A stretch of 64,000 nt of DNA from Mucilaginibacter gossypiicola (GTDB taxonomy: Bacteria > Bacteroidota > Bacteroidia > Sphingobacteriales > Sphingobacteriaceae), in contig NZ_FOCL01000021.1 in assembly GCF_900110105.1 (NCBI RefSeq), positions 37,472-101,471 on the forward strand, written 5' to 3'. The notes below the pieces were generated by a model that did no database searches, was not told the origin of the DNA, and saw nothing but the letters and a program-made list of their open reading frames with translations. A program made the position numbers and the translations under genes. Shown piece by piece: positions 36,059 to 43,429 of the stretch (the stretch's first letter is position 1; every line of letters begins with the position of its first letter).

Positions 36059-36086
36059 AGAATTAAACCCCATTATAAACGTCATT

Positions 36087-36187
36087 AATCTTGTGTTAGT
36101 TTAAATTATGATTTAAACTAACACAAGATTGGCAAGAAAAGATGCACTCACCCGTTCTTAGAATCATATTCTTGTGTTAGATTTAAT
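36087..36187. other. Candidate recombination (res-like) site of the serine recombinase
   Basis: AATCTTGTGTTAGTTTAAAT (36087-36106) and its exact complement (36111-36130) form a perfect 20-bp inverted repeat with a 4-bp centre. A third copy with 17 of 20 matches is at about 36168-36187, and a half site TAACACAAAA sits next to the gene start. Multiple inverted sites directly upstream are typical of resolvase/invertase targets. Confidence 0.5.
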
Positions 36188-36210
36188 CACAGATAAAAAG
36201 TAACACAAAA

Positions 36211-36810
36211 ATGAAAGTAAAATACAATCGTGTAAGCACCATAGGGCAATCGGGAGATCGTTTTGAGACCGATACTGATAAGTATGATTTAGTTCTACTA
36301 GACAAGGTTTCGGGAACCATTAGTTTTAGAGATAGACCCAAAGGTGCTCAAATTGTTACCTTAGTCAACGAGAAAAAGGTGACTGATTTAGTTGTTGAAG
36401 AATTTTCGAGACTTGGTAGAAATACAGGGGATGTAATCAATGTTCTGGATTGGTTGGACGCTAACGGGATTAATGTTATAGTGAAGAATATAGGGCTGCA
36501 AAGCCGACCAAACGGGGTGAAAAATCCAATTTGGAAGATGATTTCATCAGTAATGTCTTCTCTTTATGAAATGGAGCTAGCAAATATTAGAGAACGTACC
36601 ACTGTTGGGCGATTCGTTTATTTGCAAAAAGGCGGGAGGTTAGGCCGTAAACAGGGTACAACAGAAAGTATAAACGATTTTCTCAATAAGTCCACTTCTT
36701 TACAAATACGTAAGTCGTTAGGAAAAGGCTTAACTATCAGAGAAATAAGCAAGGTTGTTGGAGTGTCATCCAGGACGGTAATGAAGGTTAAAAAACTAAT
36801 TGAACAATAG
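36211..36810 (+). CDS. Serine recombinase (resolvase/invertase family)
   Basis: 199 residues. The catalytic domain starts YNRVSTIGQ with Arg7 and the nucleophile Ser9. VEEFSRLGRN gives the conserved arginines, and the E-helix ELANIRERTTVGR is followed by a C-terminal HTH (LTIREISKVVGVSSRTVMKV). It probably resolves, inverts or integrates DNA at the repeats just upstream. It separates McrBC from the Thoeris-like locus and may have helped assemble the island. Confidence 0.9.
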   Translation: MKVKYNRVSTIGQSGDRFETDTDKYDLVLLDKVSGTISFRDRPKGAQIVTLVNEKKVTDLVVEEFSRLGRNTGDVINVLDWLDANGINVIVKNIGLQSRPNGVKNPIWKMISSVMSSLYEMELANIRERTTVGRFVYLQKGGRLGRKQGTTESINDFLNKSTSLQIRKSLGKGLTIREISKVVGVSSRTVMKVKKLIEQ

Positions 36811-36888
36811 TTCAATTAGCTAGTAGAATAAGCGCAATCCGGAAAACTATCATCCCATAGTTACCTATGGAAATATTATCGAAAGTGT

Positions 36889-37542
36889 CTAAGAAGCCGT
36901 CATCTTATTAGTTTTAACGGAATAATGAACTTCACTTTTATCAAAATCAAAAGGGTCAGATATTATCAAGTTTAAAGAATTGTAAAATTCTTCCTCCAAC
37001 CATTTGATTAGTGGTTCCGCTTGTTGCGAACTAAAGCGCCGGTGACCGATTCCATTTTGATACCCCATATTTGTTAAAATTTCATTTGGTATTTCGGGAG
37101 CATTACTTCCGAAATAATAAAAATGACGAGACAATAATACATTTTTCGATTGCGTATCGCGGTCTTTGTTGTATTGATTTAAGGATCCATCAGGATGACT
37201 ATGATGAGAGTGTGCTTGATGCCAAACATCATTTACTTCATCGTGCCAATAAATATTATCACCTAATAACATTGTTTTACTGCCATTTCGCACTGGCTTT
37301 TTATCCTTGTATTCATCATTATTCCAGTACTCATTGAATGTAATTTTGTTAGTGACCTTCATTGCAAAAATACATCTTCCCGCTGCTTTTAGTCTGCTGC
37401 CACCTACTCCAATTATCCAGTCATTTATCTTAGCACTATTTCTAATACGTGGTTTGCAAGTAGCTAATGTGCAATAACCGTGAAAAGGATTGGGGGCAAA
37501 ACCAAGGTCGCGATCTACAACATAAATAAATACATTTACCAT
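36889..37542 (-). CDS. Nmad2-type nucleotide-modification-associated protein
   Basis: 217 residues. FIYVVDRDLGFAPNPFHGYC followed by TLATCKPRIR, DWIIGVGGS and a late GIGHRRFS match the Nucleotide-modification-associated domain 2. Asp10, the APNPFHG loop (16-22), Cys24 and Cys29 are visible. Domains of this class were found by genome context with enzymes that alter DNA bases; no reaction is proven. It is the last gene of a five-gene operon, 3 bp after the TIR-like gene. Confidence 0.75.
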   Translation of the reverse strand: MVNVFIYVVDRDLGFAPNPFHGYCTLATCKPRIRNSAKINDWIIGVGGSRLKAAGRCIFAMKVTNKITFNEYWNNDEYKDKKPVRNGSKTMLLGDNIYWHDEVNDVWHQAHSHHSHPDGSLNQYNKDRDTQSKNVLLSRHFYYFGSNAPEIPNEILTNMGYQNGIGHRRFSSQQAEPLIKWLEEEFYNSLNLIISDPFDFDKSEVHYSVKTNKMTAS

Positions 37543-37545
37543 TTG

Positions 37546-38040
37546 TTAACAATTTAAAGAGCCGCCAACATTTACCGCTGATCGCGAATTTCCATCCGGG
37601 GTTTGGAAATTATTTTGACCATCGATTGCTGAGATAATACTGTCTGTGTTCCATCCTACTATGGCTGATCCGTATTTTTCCAAACTAGGGGGAATGTCAG
37701 CTTCTGTACCACCTCGCACAAATACGCCTACTATCCTTTTACCTTGTTGATGTGCTTTGTCAATTTCCCAATTTACCCAATTGCGGGTATGGGTATCTTT
37801 TCCGATCAGAACCACCACGGTGCTAGCCCAAGATATCTTCATCCGTAGGATTCTTTCAATTACAGTATCACTCACCCTTTTTTCTTCAACTCGACGCTGA
37901 TTTTCGGGCTTCATTCTTACTGAACTATTCCTTATGTCATAGCCCTTGCTACTCAGCATATTAGTCAATTTAGTTACTTCTGCATCATCTTGATGATGAT
38001 GGCTTATGAAAAGATGACGGCGTTTGTTTTCTTCTGACAT
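37546..38040 (-). CDS. TIR-like (DUF1863/MTH538) protein, ThsB-like
   Basis: 164 residues. HLFISHHHQDDAEVTKLTNM opens a TIR-like fold; STVVVLIGKDTHTRNWVNWE carries the candidate catalytic Glu92, and GKRIVGVFVRG closes it. ThsB of Thoeris systems has this MTH538-type TIR fold and makes a cyclic ADP-ribose signal from NAD after phage detection. Its start overlaps the kinase-like gene by 37 bp. Sharing an operon with a SIR2-SLOG gene strongly supports a Thoeris role. Confidence 0.82.
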   Translation of the reverse strand: MSEENKRRHLFISHHHQDDAEVTKLTNMLSSKGYDIRNSSVRMKPENQRRVEEKRVSDTVIERILRMKISWASTVVVLIGKDTHTRNWVNWEIDKAHQQGKRIVGVFVRGGTEADIPPSLEKYGSAIVGWNTDSIISAIDGQNNFQTPDGNSRSAVNVGGSLNC

Positions 38041-39014
38041 GATAAATCAATTTTTTCGTTTAAATTCCATTTAGGCGGGAAGAAAAGAGTAATTGGTAAT
38101 GTTGATTTTCTAAATTTTTGCTTAATTCTGGTTCTTCCCGATTGATTATGCTCTGGATTTGTTACCCGTAAATACTTATCCGTTTCACAAAATAAATTTT
38201 GACAATCTATTAATTGTAGTGGACGATCCCAAAGATTAGGGGTATCTAAACCCAGCCTCTCACATTCCCTTTGCTGATCATCAACCATTAGCCTAATAAC
38301 ATCTTCAAAGTTGTAGTCCCCAAGGGATGTAAAGCATTTAGTAATACCATTTTTTGCACCCGGCCCCGCAACTACAAAATCATTTTCGGAAAAATTAATT
38401 ATGTCGCTATAATTCAAATCAATTGCAAATTGGAATGCTAAAAAAGTGCCTAAAGACGGATATGTAAGTAAAATTTTATAAACGTCTTGTAATGATTTAG
38501 CCTGTTGTATTTTTTCATAAGCTCGATCATCCATCATTTTATTAAGAAGCGCCAAATGATTAGAATGCTTGAATTTATAACCAAATGCACTTCCAGCAGA
38601 AGGAATAATATATGCTGCTGAATAGATTGTTTTACCTTCTAAAAGTTTACGAGTAAGAAGGTTATCATAAGTTGAAAAATCGAACGCACGATAACTTAAT
38701 TCATTTGTTTCCTTAAGTAAATATTGATACGTTTCAATTTTGTTAAAAAGCTTGAAAAGCAGCGTTTTAAAAAAAACGTCAGCAATTTGATCACCTTGAT
38801 ATTGAATGTTAATTAAATACTGACTTACGCGGTCAGATGCTCGAAAAACATTGGTAAATCTATGATCCGAAATCACTTTATTTTTCGTCCAAGGTCCTAA
38901 TGGGTCGCTCAAGCGTCTTTCGAAGATCTTGAATCTTTCTGCAGCAAAAAGCCAATAAGAATCATAGACAGTAGAGCGTCGTGGTGCTATTTTTTTTGTG
39001 TAGTGAGTTGTCAT
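38004..39014 (-). CDS. 5-hmdU DNA kinase / thymine pyrophosphorylase-like protein
   Basis: 336 residues. YWLFAAERFKIFERR (20-34), PWTKN, HRFTNVFRASDRVSQYLI (51-68), FFKTLLFKLFNKIETYQYLL (81-100) and LIDCQNLFCETDKYLRV (268-284) match the helical 5-hmdU-kinase family (HMUDK_hel; alpha-glutamyl/putrescinyl thymine pyrophosphorylases). In phages these enzymes activate hydroxymethyluracil in DNA for hypermodification. Bacterial chromosomal members lack a defined role. Its ATG follows the MazG stop codon with no gap, and it overlaps the TIR gene. Confidence 0.78.
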   Translation of the reverse strand: MTTHYTKKIAPRRSTVYDSYWLFAAERFKIFERRLSDPLGPWTKNKVISDHRFTNVFRASDRVSQYLINIQYQGDQIADVFFKTLLFKLFNKIETYQYLLKETNELSYRAFDFSTYDNLLTRKLLEGKTIYSAAYIIPSAGSAFGYKFKHSNHLALLNKMMDDRAYEKIQQAKSLQDVYKILLTYPSLGTFLAFQFAIDLNYSDIINFSENDFVVAGPGAKNGITKCFTSLGDYNFEDVIRLMVDDQQRECERLGLDTPNLWDRPLQLIDCQNLFCETDKYLRVTNPEHNQSGRTRIKQKFRKSTLPITLFFPPKWNLNEKIDLSCQKKTNAVIFS

Positions 39015-39899
39015 TTATCCAAGATACTCAAGTTTTCGATTTTTCGGGGACACTAAGACTTTTCCACCACGGTTTTCAAGTATAAGGTGGTAAACTTTAT
39101 AAGACTGAACAATGGCAGTTTCCCACTGAAAAGCAGTGACTTTAGATACTTCTAAATCATAAACTAATTGTTTTACTGTATTTAACAACTCCGTGTCTAG
39201 TCGATCGCTTTCTTTAAGCATTTTGTTTCCACGGGCATAGTTATAGACAAATAGGGTTACCGCTTCTTCTGCGACTTGAGGTCTCCCTCGATCTTCTCCA
39301 TCAAGAGTTTCTATATCGCTTTTACGTTTTAGTTTCATTAGGTCCCGTATCACTGGCGACCAACCAAGAAAAGCTACATGTCCTAAATGAAACACGTCAT
39401 GATATCTATAATTGTTAGGGAAGCGAGAATTATCAGTTAAGGGGTCTCCTAATGGCTGAAGCTCTCCTTCGCCTGTTTGCCACTCCATGCTTACTGTAAG
39501 TAAATCGTTAGGCCCAAAATCTTCTTTAAATATAACTACAAATTCATCAGGGAATTTTTCCGGGTAGCTTTCATCAAAACGGGGAATGCTTTCGAGGGAC
39601 GTTTCAAGAAATCGATCCTGGGTTTTCATAAGATTGAGTTGAGCGATATCTTCCAGGTTTATATTGTAGTGAGAGGCGATTGATGAAACATACCACAATA
39701 CGTCTCCTAATTCTTCACTCAATCTATCTTTAAATGTTCCAAAACCTTCGCCGTCTCGTAGTAGTTTTTTTAATGTTGTTAAAACAGAGCCAGCTTCTCC
39801 TGCAAGCCCGAGATAGCCTAGAAAAAAATTAGTTTTATCTTCCGAATTATACGTTTGTTGTGTTTGAGTAGCTTGTATTTGATAATCTGTAAATGTCAT
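39015..39899 (-). CDS. MazG-like nucleotide pyrophosphohydrolase with C-terminal domain
   Basis: 294 residues. The N-terminal all-alpha NTP pyrophosphohydrolase domain shows GYLGLAGEAGS (E35) and EELGDVLWYVSSIA (E62, E63, D66), the metal-binding pattern of MazG/dUTPase-like enzymes. The C-terminal part (YRYHDVFHLGHVAFLGWSPV and KLKRKSD, about 163-194) is a domain seen in MazG proteins tied to base hypermodification. It probably converts a particular dNTP to dNMP. Located between the SIR2-SLOG gene (16-bp gap) and the kinase-like gene. Confidence 0.82.
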   Translation of the reverse strand: MTFTDYQIQATQTQQTYNSEDKTNFFLGYLGLAGEAGSVLTTLKKLLRDGEGFGTFKDRLSEELGDVLWYVSSIASHYNINLEDIAQLNLMKTQDRFLETSLESIPRFDESYPEKFPDEFVVIFKEDFGPNDLLTVSMEWQTGEGELQPLGDPLTDNSRFPNNYRYHDVFHLGHVAFLGWSPVIRDLMKLKRKSDIETLDGEDRGRPQVAEEAVTLFVYNYARGNKMLKESDRLDTELLNTVKQLVYDLEVSKVTAFQWETAIVQSYKVYHLILENRGGKVLVSPKNRKLEYLG

Positions 39900-39915
39900 A
39901 ATCTAAAGGCTCAGG

Positions 39916-41352
39916 TTATTTGTTTATATTTTTAAGTATCTGAATCACTGTTGGAATATGTTCAATTAAGGGCTTTCTGTCGTCATTTAATAAATCCAAT
40001 AAATCGCGTATACCGCTAAAATCACTATAATATTTGTCGAAGTTTTTCATAACTGAAAGCCAAATATTTTTAGCGATATAGCCAGTTGCGCCTATAGGTA
40101 TTGGCAAAATATTATATTGAGTAGCAAGCTCGAACTCTTCCTGAACACCATTAGCATTTATAATCTTTGAGTTCGCCGAATCTTCCTTATTTCCAAATAC
40201 AAACAATGCGATTCCTGCAAATGATAGCATCTTTTTTCTATATTCATCCCATAATTCTGGCAACTCCTTTGAGCTTGTTTTAATCTGAGGAAATGGACGG
40301 AGTATTAGTTGATCTTCTGAATATTTATTAGGACTTGTATAAATAGCGTCTAAAGATCCATTAATAACAGCACTGCCAATACCTAGTCCAAAACCGCTTA
40401 CTACAGTGAGTTTTTGTTTGATTATTTCTTTAGCCAAATTATGTATAAATGATATTGCCTCGTCGCTGGAGTAAGGAGAATATGTTGCCGCACTGCCGGA
40501 TATAAATACTGCTGTCCGCTTATAACGTAATTCAATTTCACGAAAAAGGTGAGTAATCTCTGAATAGTCTTCTACAATGACTGATTGAATTTGAAATCTC
40601 TTCAAATCCGATATCATAAATCCCTGCCTTCGTACAGCGTAGTCAAAGTCTGCGTCATTTTTAAAATCCTTGCGGTTCGTTTTACGAATTATGCAATAAT
40701 GTGGTCGAGTATTATTGTTCAAAGACAACTTTACACGGCTAAGTATATAGTCTAAATTAGGGTCAGTGAAACTGAACCCAACAAATAAAAAAGTTTTAGA
40801 AATTAAGTCAGCGCTGAGGGAGGTGATGAATGGCTCGTTTTTTTTATAATATTGTTCGTAGTCGTCTTTAGTCAAAGTTGCCTCATTGGGATGATTTGCA
40901 TCGCCATGCATCTTAAAGACAATAGCATCTTGTTTCAGCATCGAATACGGAAGTTGAGACGACTGATATTTGATATCAACTCGCTTATTTGCCGCTATCA
41001 AGGCATCCTCAATTAAAGAATCATAATTGGTCGTCCAATAGGTATGTACCGGTAAGCGAGCTAAAATTTTATGATTATCACTTAATTCGGCTTTTTCTTT
41101 AAACTCTTCAATGATTTTTTGGTTTAAGCCACCTCTACCGCCTCTTTCGTTAACATGAAATTGTGCAAGTGAGATTAAATCCGTTTCACGGTCTACCTCA
41201 AGATCAATTTCACGGGCTATATCTTTTAAGAGGCCGCGCCAATCAACATAGCCGGCTCCTACAGAAAGCCCCGCACCCGCAAAAACTGCAGCATCTCCAG
41301 TAAGTAAATGTTTTAAATAATCTTTTATGAAATTTTCTTGCTGAGAGGTCAT
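39916..41352 (-). CDS. thsA: ThsA-like SIR2-SLOG NADase
   Basis: 478 residues, the size of Thoeris ThsA. The SIR2 domain has FAGAGLSVGAG (24-34), TTNYDSL with Asn109 and Asp111, FKMHGDA with His149, and FLFVGFSFTDPNL. The SLOG domain starts at about 279 (TAVFISGSA), with SGFGLGIGSAVINGSLDA and NGVQEEFELA as likely ligand-binding parts. In Thoeris the SLOG domain binds a TIR-made cyclic ADP-ribose isomer and unleashes NAD hydrolysis, stopping infected cells. First gene of the left-reading operon, divergent from two TIR genes. Confidence 0.88.
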   Translation of the reverse strand: MTSQQENFIKDYLKHLLTGDAAVFAGAGLSVGAGYVDWRGLLKDIAREIDLEVDRETDLISLAQFHVNERGGRGGLNQKIIEEFKEKAELSDNHKILARLPVHTYWTTNYDSLIEDALIAANKRVDIKYQSSQLPYSMLKQDAIVFKMHGDANHPNEATLTKDDYEQYYKKNEPFITSLSADLISKTFLFVGFSFTDPNLDYILSRVKLSLNNNTRPHYCIIRKTNRKDFKNDADFDYAVRRQGFMISDLKRFQIQSVIVEDYSEITHLFREIELRYKRTAVFISGSAATYSPYSSDEAISFIHNLAKEIIKQKLTVVSGFGLGIGSAVINGSLDAIYTSPNKYSEDQLILRPFPQIKTSSKELPELWDEYRKKMLSFAGIALFVFGNKEDSANSKIINANGVQEEFELATQYNILPIPIGATGYIAKNIWLSVMKNFDKYYSDFSGIRDLLDLLNDDRKPLIEHIPTVIQILKNINK

Positions 41353-41446
41353 TAATATGGGTTAGGCTTATTTTCTGATTTAATTATATGTATTGAAAAT
41401 TTAAATTTATATATTAAAAAACTTAAATCATAAATATAATTTCACA
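41353..41446. promoter_or_regulatory. Divergent promoter region of the Thoeris-like locus
   Basis: A 94-bp, very AT-rich gap between the ThsA-like gene (left) and the first TIR gene (right), with the palindrome AAATTTAAATTT at about 41396-41407. It must hold both promoters, since each flanking gene heads an operon. No exact TAnnTTTG box is clear. Confidence 0.45.
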
Positions 41447-42016
41447 ATGTCATTATTAAATAAACAAGATTTCAAAAACAGGTCCTCACAGAAGCATGGA
41501 TTAAATTCTAGGTTAAAAAGCATTGTCAATTTAAATGAATCGAGCAAGAGTTTTTCTTATTTAAATAAATATGACATATTTCTTTCCCATTCATTTTTAG
41601 ATGCAGAAGATGTAGATACTTTACGGCAGGATCTTCAAGATGCAGGCTTTTCTGTATATGTTGATTGGATTGATGACAATCATTTAACAAGAGAAAATGT
41701 AACATCTTATACTGCAACAGTAATAAGAAATCGTATGAAGCAATGTAAATCTCTGATTTATGCATTTTCTGTAAATAGTGTACTTTCAAAATGGGCTCAA
41801 TGGGAATTAGGTTATTTTGATGGAATCGACGGGAAAGTTTCGATTGCGCCTATATTCGAAACATCGCAAAGTGGAGAGGAGTACAAAGGCGCGGAATTTT
41901 TAGGTCTATATCCTTATGTGACTAAAACACTATCGAGTTTTTACGTTCATGAAGCATCAGATATTTGGGTGTCTTATTCAGGTTGGCTAAATAATTCAAT
42001 GCCAGTAAAACGCTAA
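41447..42016 (+). CDS. TIR-domain protein 1
   Basis: 189 residues. The TIR domain is at about 40-170: KYDIFLSHSFLDAEDV, SVYVDWIDDNHL, RMKQCKSLIYAFSVNS and SKWAQWELGYFDG with candidate catalytic Glu120. This family of bacterial TIR proteins is frequently linked to Thoeris and related NAD-based defence. The first 40 residues are a basic extension. The next TIR gene starts 4 bp after the stop. It may be an additional ThsB that detects a different phage cue. Confidence 0.85.
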   Translation: MSLLNKQDFKNRSSQKHGLNSRLKSIVNLNESSKSFSYLNKYDIFLSHSFLDAEDVDTLRQDLQDAGFSVYVDWIDDNHLTRENVTSYTATVIRNRMKQCKSLIYAFSVNSVLSKWAQWELGYFDGIDGKVSIAPIFETSQSGEEYKGAEFLGLYPYVTKTLSSFYVHEASDIWVSYSGWLNNSMPVKR

Positions 42017-42020
42017 AAAG

Positions 42021-42605
42021 ATGGCAATTATACTCCAATCCCAACTGAGGCAATTTAGGAATACAGTTAGACCAACGAATCTTAGTGTTAATGAGAGCCT
42101 TAATTCTTTTAGAAGTGAGAGTAAGCAAGATAAAGTCACCATTTTCCTTTCTCATAAACATGATGAGGCTGAAAACCTTGACAGCGCAATTAATTTATTA
42201 AAAAGATTCAGAGTCAACGTTTATGTTGATTGGCTTGATGAAGGCATGCCAAAATCCACAAGTGGAATAACAGCACTTAGAATTAAAAAGAAAATAAAGG
42301 AAAACAAAAAATTTATTTTTTTGGCTACAGAAGGTGCCATCGCATCAAAGTGGTGTAATTGGGAACTAGGATACGGCGATAGCCTTAAGTATATTGATAA
42401 CATCGCATTATTCCCTATAAAGAATGACTACTCCACTTATTCAGGTAGTGAATACATGCAAATTTATCCATCCATAGAATATGAGGATGGAAGAGATAAA
42501 AATACGGATGGCGATTATATTTCAGAAGGATATTATGTGTTTTTTCCAGCCGATAACAAAGGATCTAGAAAATATATAACATTAGGAGCATGGCTAGCGA
42601 GATAA
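42021..42605 (+). CDS. TIR-domain protein 2
   Basis: 194 residues. VTIFLSHKHDEAENLDSAIN, VNVYVDWLDEGMP, KKFIFLATEGAIASK and WCNWELGYGD with candidate catalytic Glu115. It is paralogous in outline to the upstream TIR protein but clearly diverged (LATEGAIASKWCNW versus FSVNSVLSKWAQW). Its end overlaps the membrane-protein gene by 16 bp, so the three right-reading genes are one coupled operon. Confidence 0.83.
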   Translation: MAIILQSQLRQFRNTVRPTNLSVNESLNSFRSESKQDKVTIFLSHKHDEAENLDSAINLLKRFRVNVYVDWLDEGMPKSTSGITALRIKKKIKENKKFIFLATEGAIASKWCNWELGYGDSLKYIDNIALFPIKNDYSTYSGSEYMQIYPSIEYEDGRDKNTDGDYISEGYYVFFPADNKGSRKYITLGAWLAR

Positions 42606-43009
42606 ACATAGAGAAAAAATTAAAGCATTTAGATTTTATCCAATTAGTTATAACAAGAATGAACGTTAATTCCTTTCTAATAAAAGGATGGTCTGTTACA
42701 TTGATAGCAGCTTTATTTGCTTTCGCTGCAAAAGAGTCGGACAAAAATTTTATCGTTATTACCTATATATCAACATTCGCATTTTGGATGCTTGACGGAT
42801 ATTATTTAAGCCAAGAACGGCAATACAGATCTTTATATGACAAGGTTCGTAATTTAAAAGAGGATGAAATAGATTTCGACATGAATGCAAAAGCTTTCAA
42901 CAGAGGTCGTAACTCATGGTTTAAAAGCCTATTTGCAGAGATCTTCTTATATTTTTATGGCGCACTGATGATAATAATATTGGCTGTTTTGATAGCAGTT
43001 AAGAGGTGA
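42590..43009 (+). CDS. Small three-helix membrane protein of the TIR operon
   Basis: 139 residues. An amphipathic start (KKLKHLDFIQLVITRMNVNS) leads to helices at about 29-47 (LIKGWSVTLIAALFAFAA), 54-72 and 113-136. RQYRSLYDKVRNLKEDE between helices 2 and 3 is probably cytoplasmic. I recall the RM-NSF-KGW pattern as a conserved neighbour of bacterial TIR genes, but no formal family is asserted. It could be a membrane effector or anchor analogous to SLATT proteins. Confidence 0.65.
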   Translation: MASEINIEKKLKHLDFIQLVITRMNVNSFLIKGWSVTLIAALFAFAAKESDKNFIVITYISTFAFWMLDGYYLSQERQYRSLYDKVRNLKEDEIDFDMNAKAFNRGRNSWFKSLFAEIFLYFYGALMIIILAVLIAVKR

Positions 43010-43429
43010 CAAATTTTCGATAAATCGATCTAGGTAATATGTAAATGTTATTATCAGATTTTTCAATGATTTAACACGAAAGCAGTAACAGTATATTAGC
43101 CGCTATTTTAAAATAATTGTCATTCACTTTCAGATTAATATTTAAATAAAGTAGCTAACAAGAATTTTATCTGCGCTATTCTTTTTTAGGTAATCACATC
43201 CGTTGTTTTTTTAATTAATTCAATAACCAAGGAATGAGGAAGTCACGTTTCAAATTGTGTAAGAGGTAAAATTGTTACAACTGCTAGACGTATAAACTCC
43301 GTCTGAAACCTAATAGATGCATCTTTTGTTTACGTGTAATTCGATACGAAAAATATTGGTAATTTCGACCGCAGCAACTTTATAATTGATTAGTAGATTC
43401 TACTATTTAACAATCTTTACCGATTCACA
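43010..43429. other. Intergenic region, no feature seen
   Basis: 420 bp, AT-rich, stops in all frames. Only small palindromes such as GTAGATTCTAC near 43390 are visible. It must contain the promoter of the downstream nuclease-like gene. Confidence 0.5.

Noticed and set aside
43010..43429. Possible retron-type ncRNA
   Set aside because: No reverse transcriptase is nearby and no long paired structure is visible.
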